Source: Alteromonadaceae bacterium (lineage in GTDB: Bacteria > Pseudomonadota > Gammaproteobacteria > Enterobacterales > Alteromonadaceae). From it: a DNA stretch of 57,647 nt. The notes below the pieces were generated by a model. That model saw only the letters and a list, made by a program, of their open reading frames with translations. It was not told the DNA's origin and did no database searches. This document shows positions 1 through 9,040 of the stretch, piece by piece (within the stretch, counting starts at the first letter, position 1; each line of letters starts with the position of its first letter). The stretch is from positions 1 through 57,647 of the forward strand of contig JABXHM010000065.1 of the NCBI GenBank assembly GCA_013373625.1, given 5' to 3'. Made by a program: the position numbers and the translations under genes.

Positions 1-1026
1 CCACAGCATTATGCGATTGGTATTAAAGAGCTGTGGGAAGTTGATCCTGCGGTACATGAACCCGGTGTAGTAGTACACGGCTCCGGCTGGCCACTGGATA
101 GCGACGCCAGTGGCGGCTGTTTTATGTACCATGGCGAGGACAACCAGGTCGTGGTGGGATTGATTGTTGATCTGAATTACAGCAATCCGTATCTCAGTCC
201 GTTTGATGAATTCCAGCGAATGAAACATCATCCACAGTTTGCCCGCGTATTGAGTCAGGGCAAGCGCATTAGCTATGGTGCCAGAGCCATTGCCAAAGGC
301 GGCCTGAACGCACTGCCTGAAATGGCTTTCCCAGGCGGCCTGCTCATAGGCTGCGATGCTGGCACGCTTAATTTTGCCAAAATCAAAGGCACCCACACAG
401 CCATGAAATCCGGCATGCTGGCCGCTGAAAATGTAGCGAAAGCGTTAAGTGCAGAACAAGAACCGGGGCAAACTCTGACCGATTACACTGAGTCGTTCAA
501 GCAATCGTGGTTACAACAAGAGCTGCACGCCAGCCGCAATTTCGGCCCGGCACTGCATAAATTTGGTACGTTACTGGGCGGCGCCTACAACTGGCTTGAG
601 CAAAATCTGTTTAAGGGCCACGTGCCATGGACACTGCACGATCGCACCCCGGATTACGCGCAGCTTAAGCCTGCCAGCGAATATCCAGCCAAAGACTACC
701 CCAAGCCCGATGGAAAGCTCAGCTTCGACAAGTCATCTTCGGTGTATATGTCCAATACCAATCATGAAGAAGACCAGCCAGTGCATTTGCGTTTAAAAGA
801 TCCGGCTATCCCGATAACGGTGAATTTGCCCCGTTATGACGAACCTGCACAACGATACTGCCCAGCCGGCGTATACGAAATTGTTGAAGGCAACAATGGT
901 CCAGAGTTACAGATCAACGCGCAAAATTGCGTGCACTGTAAAACCTGTGACATTAAGGATCCCTCGCAAAATATTTGCTGGGTGGTCCCTGAAGGCGCTG
1001 GCGGCCCCAACTACCCTAACATGTAG
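1..1026 (+). CDS. electron transfer flavoprotein-ubiquinone oxidoreductase, 3' part
   Basis: Inner-membrane flavoprotein that passes electrons from ETF, reduced by acyl-CoA dehydrogenases, to ubiquinone. The reading frame is open from base 1, so the N-terminal FAD domain lies outside the window; 341 residues are present. The visible part holds the ubiquinone-binding/FAD-domain remainder (LNYSNPYLSPFDEFQRMKHH, GCDAGTLNFAKIKGTHTAMK) and, near the C-terminus, the single 4Fe-4S cluster site: CPAG, then CVHCKTCDIKDP. The ending VPEGAGGPNYPNM is typical of the family. It lies 9 bp before a 3-hydroxyacyl-CoA dehydrogenase gene, so it probably belongs to a beta-oxidation operon. No damage is seen. 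Confidence 0.95.
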   Translation, partial: PQHYAIGIKELWEVDPAVHEPGVVVHGSGWPLDSDASGGCFMYHGEDNQVVVGLIVDLNYSNPYLSPFDEFQRMKHHPQFARVLSQGKRISYGARAIAKGGLNALPEMAFPGGLLIGCDAGTLNFAKIKGTHTAMKSGMLAAENVAKALSAEQEPGQTLTDYTESFKQSWLQQELHASRNFGPALHKFGTLLGGAYNWLEQNLFKGHVPWTLHDRTPDYAQLKPASEYPAKDYPKPDGKLSFDKSSSVYMSNTNHEEDQPVHLRLKDPAIPITVNLPRYDEPAQRYCPAGVYEIVEGNNGPELQINAQNCVHCKTCDIKDPSQNICWVVPEGAGGPNYPNM

Positions 1027-1035
1027 GATATTGTT

Positions 1036-2550
1036 ATGAATGCAATAAAGCACATTGGCGTAGTGGGCGCCGGGGCCATGGGCCGCGGCATTGCGCAAGT
1101 GTTACTGGGCGCTGGTAAAACAGTGATCCTGGCTGATACCCAACCAGACGCGCTCAGTGCCGCCCGCGACGTAATTGAAAAGATGCTGCGCAAACAAGCC
1201 GCCAAAGGTCAGCTCGGTGAATTAACCGCTGATAAGGCTATCGCTAACCTTACCCTGATTGAGAGCAAGACACTTAAGTCGATGGCTGACTGCGATCTGG
1301 TTGTCGAAGCCATTATCGAGCAACATGAGGCCAAAGCAGCTCTTTTCGCTGAGTTGGAACAGCATGTTGCTGACCATTGCATATTAGCGACCAATACGTC
1401 TTCGCTGTCGGTCACCCGCCTGGCCGCTACATGCCAGCACCCCGAGCGAGTGGCAGGCTGGCATTTTTTTAACCCGGTACCGTTAATGAAACTGGTGGAA
1501 GTGATCAGTGCCATGCAAACGTCGCCTGAGGTCAGCGAGCAACTAATTAGCCTGGCGCGCGAGTTTGGCCATACACCGGTGACCGTTAAAGACATGCCGG
1601 GCTTTTTAGTCAACCACGTGGGTCGTGGCTACGGTGGCGAAGCACTGCATATGCTGGCCGAACAGGTAGCTGATGTCGCCACCCTAGATCGTATCCTCAC
1701 TACCCAGTGCGGCTTTAAAATGGGGCCTTTTGAACTGTTTGATTTAACCGGTCTGGATATTTCCCATCGTGTCACTGAATCCATCTATGAACAGTTTTAT
1801 CATGACCCGCGCTACCGCCCCAGTCCATTGGCAGAACTGCGTGTACAAGCCGGGTTGCTGGGCCGTAAAAGCGGCGCAGGCTTCTATCAATACGCCGATG
1901 GGCAACCACTCAAACCACCATTACCTGATGTTCCGCCCTATCAGGCAAAACCAGTCTGGATAGCGCAGCCTGACAGCCCGGATAGTCAGAATCTGGCCAG
2001 GGTGTTGGCCAACGCCAACGTGCACATTGAAGATACCTCGGCCCCTTCGGCACAGGCCTTGATTTTAGTGTGTCCCTGGGGTGTTGATGCAACGGCTACA
2101 GCACAACAGTTAGCGCTGGATCCACGCCGCACAGTGGCGGTTGATCCCCTGTTCTCAGACGCGGCAATTACCGTACTGATGCGCACGCAAACCACCCTCG
2201 ATGACTTTGCCGACAACGCCCAGGCATTATTGTCGGCGGCAGGTAAAGACGTAGCAATAATTAATGATAGCTATGGCTTTGTCAGCCAGCGCACACTGGC
2301 CTGCATTATTAATATTGCCTGTGACATCGTGTACAAAGGCATCGCCAGCGCCGAAGACGTAGATAACGCGATGCAGCGTGGCCTGGGTTATCCCTATGGC
2401 GCCTTTGCCTGGGCCGAACGCATTGGTCATGCGCGGGTACTACAAATACTGAATGCACTGTTTGAGCAAAGTGGCGATCCACGCTACCGCCCGAGTCGCT
2501 ACCTGGTGCGCCATGTGCTCTGTAAACAAGCACAACAACAATCACAATAA
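1036..2550 (+). CDS. 3-hydroxyacyl-CoA dehydrogenase, two-C-terminal-domain type
   Basis: NAD-dependent oxidation of 3-hydroxyacyl-CoA to 3-oxoacyl-CoA in the cytosol. The 504 residues contain an N-terminal Rossmann domain with GAGAMGRGIA (about residues 11-20) and the catalytic histidine in WHFFNPVPLMKLVE. A first 3HCDH C-terminal domain starts at KDMPGFLVNHVGRGYGGEA and a second one fills about residues 400-500 (GYPYGAFAWAERIG). This length and doubled C-terminal domain match the PaaH/PaaC type that acts on 3-hydroxyadipyl-CoA, rather than the short 280-residue type. It sits between ETF-QO and a thiolase with 9-11 bp spacing, which indicates one operon. The exact substrate is not determined by the sequence. 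Confidence 0.92.
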   Translation: MNAIKHIGVVGAGAMGRGIAQVLLGAGKTVILADTQPDALSAARDVIEKMLRKQAAKGQLGELTADKAIANLTLIESKTLKSMADCDLVVEAIIEQHEAKAALFAELEQHVADHCILATNTSSLSVTRLAATCQHPERVAGWHFFNPVPLMKLVEVISAMQTSPEVSEQLISLAREFGHTPVTVKDMPGFLVNHVGRGYGGEALHMLAEQVADVATLDRILTTQCGFKMGPFELFDLTGLDISHRVTESIYEQFYHDPRYRPSPLAELRVQAGLLGRKSGAGFYQYADGQPLKPPLPDVPPYQAKPVWIAQPDSPDSQNLARVLANANVHIEDTSAPSAQALILVCPWGVDATATAQQLALDPRRTVAVDPLFSDAAITVLMRTQTTLDDFADNAQALLSAAGKDVAIINDSYGFVSQRTLACIINIACDIVYKGIASAEDVDNAMQRGLGYPYGAFAWAERIGHARVLQILNALFEQSGDPRYRPSRYLVRHVLCKQAQQQSQ

Positions 2551-2561
2551 AGGTTATGCTT

Positions 2562-3764
2562 ATGCAACAAGCTTATATTTATGACGGAGTGCGAACCGCC
2601 TTTGGCCGTCATGGTGGCGCGCTGGCGCACACTCGACCGGACGATTTGCTGGCACTGTGTTTACAGGGTTTATTAAACCGCCAGAGTATACCCGGCGATG
2701 CCATAGAAGATGTCGTAATAGGTTGTACTAATCAGGCCGGTGAAGATGCCCGCAATGTGGCCCGCCACGCCGCGTTGCTGGCCGGTTTGCCGGTTACCGT
2801 TGCTGCGCAAACACAAAATCGCCTGTGTGGCAGCGGCTTATCAGCCGCAATTGAAGCAAGCCGGGCGATAGCCTGTAATGAGGGAGACTGGCTGGTAGCC
2901 GGCGGTGTAGAAAGTATGAGCCGCGCGCCCTTTGTTCTGGCTAAAAATGCGCAGCCCTTTGGTCGCGACGTCACGGCTTTTGACAGCACCATAGGAGCAC
3001 GCTTTCCAAACCCACGGATAAGCACAGATTTTGGCGACGACACCATGCCGCAAACCGCCGATAATATTGCCCGTGACCTTAACATATCACGGCAGCAGAG
3101 CGATGCCTTTGCCCTTGCGTCTCAACACAAATACCAACGGGCCAAAAAACGTGGCTTCTTTACTGAAGAAATTTTACCGATAAACGTTGCCACCGCCAAA
3201 CGACGGGTAATGGCCGACGTAACTGAAGATGAGCACCCTCGCGCCGACTCTGAGGCCGAAAAACTGGCATCATTGCGACCGCTGTTCTCCGACGGCGTTG
3301 TGACAGCAGGAAATGCCTCTGGGATCAACGATGGCGCAGCAGCCTTATTACTCGGCAGCCATGAGGCTGGCGCAAAGCTTGGTCTGGCACCACGAGCCCG
3401 GATAATTGCCTCAGCAGTAGCCGGTGTGGAACCGCGTGTGATGGGCTTAGGACCGGTGTATGCCATTCGTAAAGCCTTGCAGCGTGCTAAACTATCGCTG
3501 GATGAGATGGACGTTATTGAAATTAATGAAGCCTTCGCCGTGCAGGTATTGGGCTGTTTGCAGTTACTGAACGTTGCTTTTGACGATCAACGGGTGAACC
3601 CGAATGGCGGTGCTATTGCAGTGGGTCATCCACTCGGCGCTTCGGGTATTCGCTTGCTGCTCACTGCCTTGCGGCAGTTAGAAGTAACCCAGGGACGCTA
3701 TGCTGTTGTCAGCCTCTGTATAGGTGTGGGTCAGGGCGTTGCCATGGTAATTGAGCGAGTTTAG
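2562..3764 (+). CDS. acetyl-CoA acyltransferase (thiolase), 3-oxoadipyl-CoA thiolase-like
   Basis: Thiolytic cleavage of a 3-oxoacyl-CoA to acetyl-CoA and a shortened acyl-CoA. The nucleophilic Cys is in NRLCGSGLSAAIEA (about residue 90), the catalytic His in GGAIAVGHPLGASG and the second Cys in CIGVGQG. NEAFAVQ is the usual thiolase motif. The N-terminus (YDGVRTAFGRHGGAL, then RPDDL) resembles PcaF/PaaJ thiolases. An ATG at 2556 is only two bases from the AAGG ribosome site, whereas the ATG at 2562 has normal spacing, so the latter is chosen (400 aa). It is likely co-transcribed with the preceding dehydrogenase and completes the CoA-thioester end pathway. An ordinary degradative thiolase is the alternative. 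Confidence 0.92.
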   Translation: MQQAYIYDGVRTAFGRHGGALAHTRPDDLLALCLQGLLNRQSIPGDAIEDVVIGCTNQAGEDARNVARHAALLAGLPVTVAAQTQNRLCGSGLSAAIEASRAIACNEGDWLVAGGVESMSRAPFVLAKNAQPFGRDVTAFDSTIGARFPNPRISTDFGDDTMPQTADNIARDLNISRQQSDAFALASQHKYQRAKKRGFFTEEILPINVATAKRRVMADVTEDEHPRADSEAEKLASLRPLFSDGVVTAGNASGINDGAAALLLGSHEAGAKLGLAPRARIIASAVAGVEPRVMGLGPVYAIRKALQRAKLSLDEMDVIEINEAFAVQVLGCLQLLNVAFDDQRVNPNGGAIAVGHPLGASGIRLLLTALRQLEVTQGRYAVVSLCIGVGQGVAMVIERV

Positions 3765-3931
3765 GCAAATGCTTGTTAACACGGGCATTTGTAAAGCCAG
3801 ACATCCAGTGTATACTCAGGCTCAAACAGATTATTCGCTAACAACATGAATAATTCGAAGCATTGAGCACCCTGACAAACTCTACCTGTTTGGCTATTTC
3901 TCAGAAAGCTTAGAAAAGAGTAACACTTAGT

Positions 3932-4726
3932 ATGACCGAGTTTAGTGACCTTCCGCGTAAAAAAAATGATACCAACGACCGCAAGTTTATCGAGTCACTT
4001 GCCAGAGGACTGGATGTACTGAGGGCGTTCAGCCAACAAGGCGGTGTGTTGGGTAACCAGGATCTGGCCCGGATCACCGGATTACCCAAACCCACTATTT
4101 CAAGGATGACCTATACCCTGAGTAAATTAGGCTATTTGTCGTACTCTACCCAACTGGAAAAATACCAACTGGATGCTGGCGTGCTGGCACTCGGTTATGC
4201 CTATACCTCAAACCTACAGGTACGCCGCATTGCGAAGCCTATGATGCAGGCGCTTGCCGATCGGGTTAATTTGTCGGTTGGGCTGACCATTCGCGAACGT
4301 CTTACTATGATATATGTAGAAAATTGCCGCGGAGACGATGCCCAGGCACTGCGTATGGATGTAGGATCGAGCTTGCCTATTCCCACCTCAGCCGCTGGCC
4401 GTGCTTACCTTGCAGGCATGCCAATTGAGGAACGTGAAGTGGTGATGAAGGAGCTCGAAGCCCGGGCGGGTGATAAATGGCCGCAGCACAAGGCTAGCCT
4501 TGAAAGTGCTTTTAAATGTTATGAAGAACATGGCTTTGTCACCTCGCTTGGCGAATGGGATCGTGCCGTTAACAGCGTTGGCGTGCCTATTCGGCTGCAG
4601 GATGGACGAGTCATGGCACTTAACTGTGGTGGTCCTACTTATCTGGTATCAGAAGACATGGCGCTGAACAGTGTGGGCCCCCAATTAGTGCATGTGGCAA
4701 GGGATATTACAGGGACAGGCGTGTAA
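3932..4726 (+). CDS. IclR-family transcriptional regulator
   Basis: DNA-binding regulator of 264 residues. The N-terminal winged helix-turn-helix covers about residues 25-85 (SLARGLDVLRAF, LARITGLPKPTISRM) and is followed by the C-terminal IclR effector domain (LSVGLTIRERLTMIYVEN, PIPTSAAGRAYLAGM). Members of this family commonly control aromatic and carboxylate catabolism. It follows the thiolase by 168 bp on the same strand, so it may control the upstream fatty-acid-like operon or the TRAP transporter at 6156, whose leader contains a short palindrome. The targets are inference. Confidence 0.92.
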   Translation: MTEFSDLPRKKNDTNDRKFIESLARGLDVLRAFSQQGGVLGNQDLARITGLPKPTISRMTYTLSKLGYLSYSTQLEKYQLDAGVLALGYAYTSNLQVRRIAKPMMQALADRVNLSVGLTIRERLTMIYVENCRGDDAQALRMDVGSSLPIPTSAAGRAYLAGMPIEEREVVMKELEARAGDKWPQHKASLESAFKCYEEHGFVTSLGEWDRAVNSVGVPIRLQDGRVMALNCGGPTYLVSEDMALNSVGPQLVHVARDITGTGV

Positions 4727-4736
4727 TTGTCTGTCC
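4713..4736 (+). terminator. possible weak terminator overlapping the IclR stop codon
   Basis: The arms GGACAG (4713-4718) and CTGTCC (4731-4736) form a 6-bp stem across the stop codon, followed four bases later by TTTTATT. The stem is short and the loop 12 nt, so this is a weak call. Confidence 0.3.
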
Positions 4737-5133
4737 TGACTTTTATTCTGTTACAAGGATACCCACAGACTACATTTAACCTCCGGAAGTGGGTTAGGTA
4801 ATATATCTGAGGCGATTTTTGCGACGTTACTGCATACCAAAGGCGACTACACGCCAACGGTTTCCGATGTATTTTGGATTGATACATCGCACAAAGCTTA
4901 CGAGCACGCCGTCGGTTAATGCGAAGTAAATAGCCCGCTACATTGCCCTGCAGGGCCCTACCCTCAAATCACTGCCGAAGCAAGCTACAGTAAGCATAGC
5001 TAACTATTTCAACCACTCTCATTCTTTTGATAAACAATGGTCGTTCAGGGTAAATAAAACAGACGTCAGGATAAATAACCAGATTTCAGTTATGACAAGA
5101 TGGCCGCTATGTATATCACCAAAGATGCCAATC
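4737..5133. other. about 400 bp without an intact gene; possible coding remnant
   Basis: No complete gene is visible. On the plus strand, the frame ending at a TAA near 4918 is open from at least 4743 and its last 40 codons read like real protein (ATLLHTKGDYTPTVSDVFWI, then DTSHKAYEHAVG and stop), yet it has no plausible start or ribosome site. It may be the 3' tail of a decayed gene. A perfect 12-bp palindrome (GCCCTGCAGGGC) lies at 4945-4956. Nothing else is supported. Confidence 0.3.
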
Positions 5134-5418
5134 ATGAAAAGTGAATTCCTGTACGTTGCGGCCACTGTGCTGTTACTCAGCGGGTGTGAGACAACACAGC
5201 CGCCTCCCTTCGACGCCGCCAAATCTGCCGAAAACAGACGTGAATATAATGGCATCAAAGGTTTGATACAGAAGCAAAAAGATCAAAATTACCTGCTCTC
5301 AGCTGAATTACAGAAACAGTGCGACGCAGCCCGCATTGATTTAGCAGTTGCAAAAGCAACAGGTGATTCTGATGCGGCGGCCGCACAGCAAAACATTATT
5401 GATAACACCTGCGTGTAA
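5134..5418 (+). CDS. small hypothetical lipoprotein
   Basis: I do not recognise the family. The protein has 94 residues with a lipoprotein signal: MKSEFLYVAATVLLLSGC, in which LLSGC is the lipobox and the Cys the lipidated residue. The mature part is short, hydrophilic and rich in Ala, Gln, Asp and Lys (likely alpha-helical), with two later cysteines (QKQCDAA and a C-terminal NTCV). An in-frame ATG at 5092 is upstream, but only the start at 5134 puts the signal peptide at the N-terminus. It is probably an outer-membrane-anchored periplasmic protein. It stands alone between the IclR gene and a convergent small gene. Confidence 0.65.
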   Translation: MKSEFLYVAATVLLLSGCETTQPPPFDAAKSAENRREYNGIKGLIQKQKDQNYLLSAELQKQCDAARIDLAVAKATGDSDAAAAQQNIIDNTCV

Positions 5419-5486
5419 TATAACGGCCGTTGCTAAGCCACGGCTTTATTCCCTGTTCTGTCGCTTCAACTGAATGGAGAACGTGA

Positions 5487-5885
5487 TTACGATACAAATT
5501 CTACATCATAACCAAGCGACTCTACCCACTGCTTCGCCTCGTCTAAATGATTAAAAAATTGCAGTTCTATTCTGTCCGGTACTACTTGTTCAAATATCCA
5601 TTTGGATATCGCTAAATCGCTACCGCACACCGCAACATGGTTCAGCCCATTAACAACCAGCTTTTCGGTAATCTGTCGACACAACCGTATTTCGTTGGGC
5701 GGTTTTACCGGCCAATTGGAGATATCGTCGATGATTGCCCAGCGGGCCGCATCGATTTTCCTGCAATGTTTAAGTAATGATTCTCCAAAGCGCTCTACAT
5801 AACGGGCGTGGTCCCAATGCTCATCGTAGGAGAGCAAAACCGCATCACTTGATAAAGCGATTATATCGACGCCAGGCGTACTCAT
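5487..5885 (-). CDS. small cytosolic protein, possibly STAS/SpoIIAA-like
   Basis: A protein of 132 residues without signal peptide or membrane segment. Its layout, an N-terminal strand set (VDIIALSSDAVLLSY), a central WAIIDDISNWPVKPPNEI and a C-terminal ELQFFNHLDEAKQWVESLGY, resembles the SpoIIAA-like STAS fold, in which a late helix of the type DEAKQWV is common. That is a fold guess from pattern only; no catalytic residues can be named. It is convergent with the small lipoprotein gene and divergent from the TRAP operon 270 bp away. The start ATG is the only one that gives full length. Confidence 0.6.
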   Translation of the reverse strand: MSTPGVDIIALSSDAVLLSYDEHWDHARYVERFGESLLKHCRKIDAARWAIIDDISNWPVKPPNEIRLCRQITEKLVVNGLNHVAVCGSDLAISKWIFEQVVPDRIELQFFNHLDEAKQWVESLGYDVEFVS

Positions 5886-6088
5886 AATTGTCCACTGTGT
5901 TTAAAAATGAATGGTAATTGTCGTTCACACTTTAAAGCATAACAGATTTAACTTGTGTGCATGCTTTTATTGCGCTGGCACCATCACCGCCGCAGGCGTG
6001 ACTGATGCAATGTCATAGTGCTCAGCCTGCATTAACGTTGCGACAGCCCGTGTGTTTACCCGTTAATGTAAAAGAGTTGTTACTTGTA

Positions 6089-6118
6089 TTGACATCCCTG
6101 AACAAATACAAATAAAAT
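6089..6118 (+). promoter_or_regulatory. sigma70-type promoter for the TRAP operon
   Basis: A perfect -35 TTGACA (6089-6094), an 18-bp spacer and a -10 TAAAAT (6113-6118) lie 38 bp upstream of the dctP start. Confidence 0.55.
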
Positions 6119-6127
6119 GAAACAATA

Positions 6128-6144
6128 ATTTCACATTGCGAAAT
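6128..6144. promoter_or_regulatory. candidate operator palindrome in the TRAP leader
   Basis: ATTTC and GAAAT form a perfect 5-bp inverted repeat with a 7-bp spacer (centre ACATTGC), just downstream of the predicted -10 box, where a bound repressor would block transcription. The layout would suit an IclR-type regulator such as the one at 3932, but that link is inference. Confidence 0.3.
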
Positions 6145-6155
6145 AGTATATCGAA

Positions 6156-7172
6156 ATGTATAAGTTCATTGGTTATATGGCAGGCTTGTGTTTGTCCGGT
6201 CTGCTTCTGTTATCTTCATCGGCGCATGCCGAGTCACCTAAAATTCTGCGTATTGCTTCCTGGGGACCGCCACAGCATTTTTTATCCAAATCGAGGACAG
6301 CCTGGATTGATGCCGTTAATGAACGTGCCGGCGGCAGAATAAAAATTATTGATTACCCCGGTGGGCAGCTTTATGGCCCCAAAGATATGCACCGCGCCGT
6401 ATCACGCGGCCTGATTGATATGGGGGTTATTTTACAGCCGCGTCTTATGGCTACCGTGCCGCTTTTACAGGGGGTCTATCTGCCGTTTGCTTTTGACTCG
6501 ATGGAACAAGCGGCGAACGCTTACGACGGCGAGTCACTGGCCATTATTGACCAGGCCATGCGCGACAAGAATCTGCAACTCATTTATCCCAGTTTTAGCG
6601 GTGGTGTGGATATTTTCAGTAGCCAGGGAACCATCGACAGCCCGGCTGATATGAAAAACCTGCGGATACTGGCTACCAGTCCCATGTTTACTGATTTACT
6701 GCTGAGATTACAGGCAGCGCCGGATACATCTATCCCTCAAAGTGAACAGTACATGGCATTAAAGCGGGGCGTAGCCGATGCCACTATTAACGCCATTGTG
6801 ACGGGTTATTTTCAACGCAATCATGAAGTGGCTCCTTATGTCACCAAGGCAAACATGAGCTTTCCTACTGTGTTGCTAACCATCAATCTGGACGTGTGGA
6901 ATGCGCTGCCAGAAGATATTCAGGCCATCATGATGGAAGAAGGTGAGAAGCAAAAGGCCTACTCCCTGGCGGCTTCTGCTGCTATGGAAGCACATTTTAC
7001 CAATGCCATCGCCGAACAGGGCGGTATTTTTAAAGCGATGCCAGCGGCGACAAGAAAGCAGATCCAGGCGGTAAGCAGCGACGTGTGGCACGCATGGGCC
7101 GAGCAAAACGGTCCGGCCGCGCAGCGACTGCTCGAACTTAACCTGCCTCAACCAGAACAAGCTGTGGAGTAA
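6156..7172 (+). CDS. dctP: TRAP transporter solute-binding protein (DctP family)
   Basis: Periplasmic solute receptor of a tripartite ATP-independent periplasmic transporter. The 338 residues begin with a signal peptide (GLLLLSSSAHA, cleavage about residue 25). A DctP-type domain follows, with the conserved stretch around NLRILATSPMFTDLLLRL, whose Arg usually binds a substrate carboxylate, and LKRGVADATINAIVTGYF. Carboxylic acids are the usual ligands, which would fit an aromatic or sugar acid here. The next gene starts 3 bp after the stop and forms a dctPQM operon. No clear ribosome site precedes the chosen ATG; a second in-frame ATG lies seven codons downstream. Confidence 0.93.
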   Translation: MYKFIGYMAGLCLSGLLLLSSSAHAESPKILRIASWGPPQHFLSKSRTAWIDAVNERAGGRIKIIDYPGGQLYGPKDMHRAVSRGLIDMGVILQPRLMATVPLLQGVYLPFAFDSMEQAANAYDGESLAIIDQAMRDKNLQLIYPSFSGGVDIFSSQGTIDSPADMKNLRILATSPMFTDLLLRLQAAPDTSIPQSEQYMALKRGVADATINAIVTGYFQRNHEVAPYVTKANMSFPTVLLTINLDVWNALPEDIQAIMMEEGEKQKAYSLAASAAMEAHFTNAIAEQGGIFKAMPAATRKQIQAVSSDVWHAWAEQNGPAAQRLLELNLPQPEQAVE

Positions 7173-7175
7173 AAC

Positions 7176-7676
7176 ATGCGAACTCACCGATTTGCCTTTC
7201 AGTACGCTATTGATGCCGTGTGTAAAGCCGGCGCATGGTTAGCCGCCATCTGCCTGTTAATACTGGCACTGGTTGTTTGCTATGAAGTTGTTATTCGTTA
7301 TACCACCGGCCATTCCAGCAGTTGGATCAAGGAATTTTCGGTGTACCTGATGATGGCAGTGGGCTTTCTTGCCGCCGCTTACGCGCTGCAACTTAACAGT
7401 CATTTTGCCATTACCTTTTTTGTTGACCGACTCAATCCGCGACAACGTCGTCGCCTGCAAATCACCACCCATTTGGTGGGATTTTGTTATGCGCTGATTT
7501 TTGTCGTAAAAGGCATTGAAATGGTGAACTTTGTGCATAGCATTGGCGACACCAGCACGGGGTTGTTGCAAACGCCGCTGTGGTTACCAGCCAGCCTTGT
7601 GCCCATCAGTGGCGTGGTGCTGTGTTTGCAATTCCTTAGCCTCACCATTGATCATCTCACCCAGGAGGCCAACTAA
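7176..7676 (+). CDS. dctQ: TRAP transporter small permease (DctQ family)
   Basis: Small inner-membrane subunit of the TRAP transporter, 166 residues with four predicted membrane segments (around residues 17-37, 52-70, 93-110 and 130-155). The second segment is preceded by the family-typical RYTTGHSSSWIKEFSVYLM, where the Trp-Glu region is conserved. It couples the solute receptor to the large permease. Its stop overlaps the start of dctM by one base (TAATG), a sign of translational coupling. Confidence 0.93.
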   Translation: MRTHRFAFQYAIDAVCKAGAWLAAICLLILALVVCYEVVIRYTTGHSSSWIKEFSVYLMMAVGFLAAAYALQLNSHFAITFFVDRLNPRQRRRLQITTHLVGFCYALIFVVKGIEMVNFVHSIGDTSTGLLQTPLWLPASLVPISGVVLCLQFLSLTIDHLTQEAN

Positions 7677-8965
7677 TGGATGGCTTAATGATTCTCTTTG
7701 GCCTGATCGTATTTATGCTGGTATTACTCAGCGGCTTACCGGTTGCCTTTGGATTGGGCTTTTTGGCCATACTATTGCTGAGCGCCTATGTGGGGCCTGA
7801 TATCGCCACCGATATCGCCGTCGAAAAGGCCTACTCTGCTATTGATTCTGATATTTTAGTTGCTATTCCATTATTTATTCTCGCCGCTCAGCTTATCTCT
7901 GCTACTGGCATGGGCAAGCGGCTGTTTGAAGCAGCCGGCGTATTTTTATGGCGGTTACGTGGTGGTTTAGGCGTCGCGACCATTGGTAGCAGTGGTATAT
8001 TTTCGGCCATGACCGGCTCCAGCTTTGTCTCTTCGTCAACCATGGGGCTCATTGCTATTCCGGAGCTGCGCAAAGCTGGATACGGCGAAGCTAAAATAGC
8101 CTCAGCAATAACCGCTGGCGGGACGCTGGGCAGTATGATCCCGCCCAGTATTGTGATGATTGTGTATGGTTACCTTACCGATGAGTCAATCAGCAAACTG
8201 TTTATGGCAGGAGTCATTCCGGGTTTACTCCTTATCTTGCTGTATTCGATATTTATGGTCTATACCGGCCATGCCGAGCATACCCAACCCAGTGAGAAGC
8301 CGTCGCAACGCAAACGCCATGCAGTAAAAGAGGCATTCTGGGGCATCATGGCGCCAGTTATTATTCTGGGCGGCATTTATCTGGGCATCTTTACAGCGTC
8401 AGAAGCCGCTGCCGTTGCAGTAGTATACTGCCTGATTATAGGTTTTGTTGTTTACCGTACACTCACGATTAAAACCTTGTGGGAACAGCTTGTGGCAGGC
8501 GCAGTCACCTCAGCCATGGTGACCATGATTATTATTGGTGGTGCTATTTTAGGTCACAGCGTGATTTTTGGCCGCATGCCACAAGAAGTACTCGAAGCCA
8601 TTATTGCGTTAGACATATCTCCCATTGCATTGTTAATTATTATTAATCTGGTGCTGTTTCTTTTGGGTATGTTTTTAGAAGTACTGGCCCTGATGTACCT
8701 GGTCATTCCTTTGCTGGTGCCGGTGATTGCGCATATGGGTTGGGACAACATTTGGATAGCGGTAATGTTGCTGATCAACGTTAATCTGGCATTAATCACA
8801 CCACCGATGGGCGGTGTGCTCTATGTCGTTTCCCACATTGGTAATATGCCGCTCAGTACCGTGATGAAAGGCGCGTTAATGCCCATTGGCTCGCTACTAC
8901 TGGTACTTGCCTTAACACTGATATTCCCGGCCCTGGCCCTATGGTTACCCGGCCTTACCGGCTAA
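7676..8965 (+). CDS. dctM: TRAP transporter large permease (DctM family)
   Basis: Large inner-membrane subunit that performs sodium-coupled solute uptake. The 429 residues are almost entirely hydrophobic, with about 12 membrane segments. Family hallmarks are AIPLFILAAQLISATGMGKR, the TGSS-containing region MTGSSFVSSSTMGLIAIPEL, GGTLGSMIPPSIVMIVYG and, late, NLALITPPMGGVLYVV. The length is normal. It is the last gene of the operon and is followed within 10 bp by a strong terminator. The solute is unknown; an aromatic acid or uronate-like acid would fit the neighbours. Confidence 0.94.
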   Translation: MDGLMILFGLIVFMLVLLSGLPVAFGLGFLAILLLSAYVGPDIATDIAVEKAYSAIDSDILVAIPLFILAAQLISATGMGKRLFEAAGVFLWRLRGGLGVATIGSSGIFSAMTGSSFVSSSTMGLIAIPELRKAGYGEAKIASAITAGGTLGSMIPPSIVMIVYGYLTDESISKLFMAGVIPGLLLILLYSIFMVYTGHAEHTQPSEKPSQRKRHAVKEAFWGIMAPVIILGGIYLGIFTASEAAAVAVVYCLIIGFVVYRTLTIKTLWEQLVAGAVTSAMVTMIIIGGAILGHSVIFGRMPQEVLEAIIALDISPIALLIIINLVLFLLGMFLEVLALMYLVIPLLVPVIAHMGWDNIWIAVMLLINVNLALITPPMGGVLYVVSHIGNMPLSTVMKGALMPIGSLLLVLALTLIFPALALWLPGLTG

Positions 8966-8971
8966 GCCAAT

Positions 8972-9002
8972 AAAAACGCCAGTCGTTCGACTGGCGTTTT
9001 TT
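8972..9002. terminator. bidirectional intrinsic terminator
   Basis: ACGCCAGTCG (8976-8985) pairs perfectly with CGACTGGCGT (8988-8997). T runs flank the stem on both strands (TTTTTT to 9002 on plus, TTTTT on minus at 8972-8976). It ends the TRAP operon and also the convergent TonB receptor gene. Confidence 0.9.
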
Positions 9003-9040
9003 GTTGCGCTGACTACGCAGCTAATGGTGTAACAAACTGT

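Noticed and set aside
4945..4956. 12-bp palindrome GCCCTGCAGGGC as an operator
   Set aside because: It is isolated in a region without a nearby promoter, and single palindromes of this length are expected by chance at this scale.
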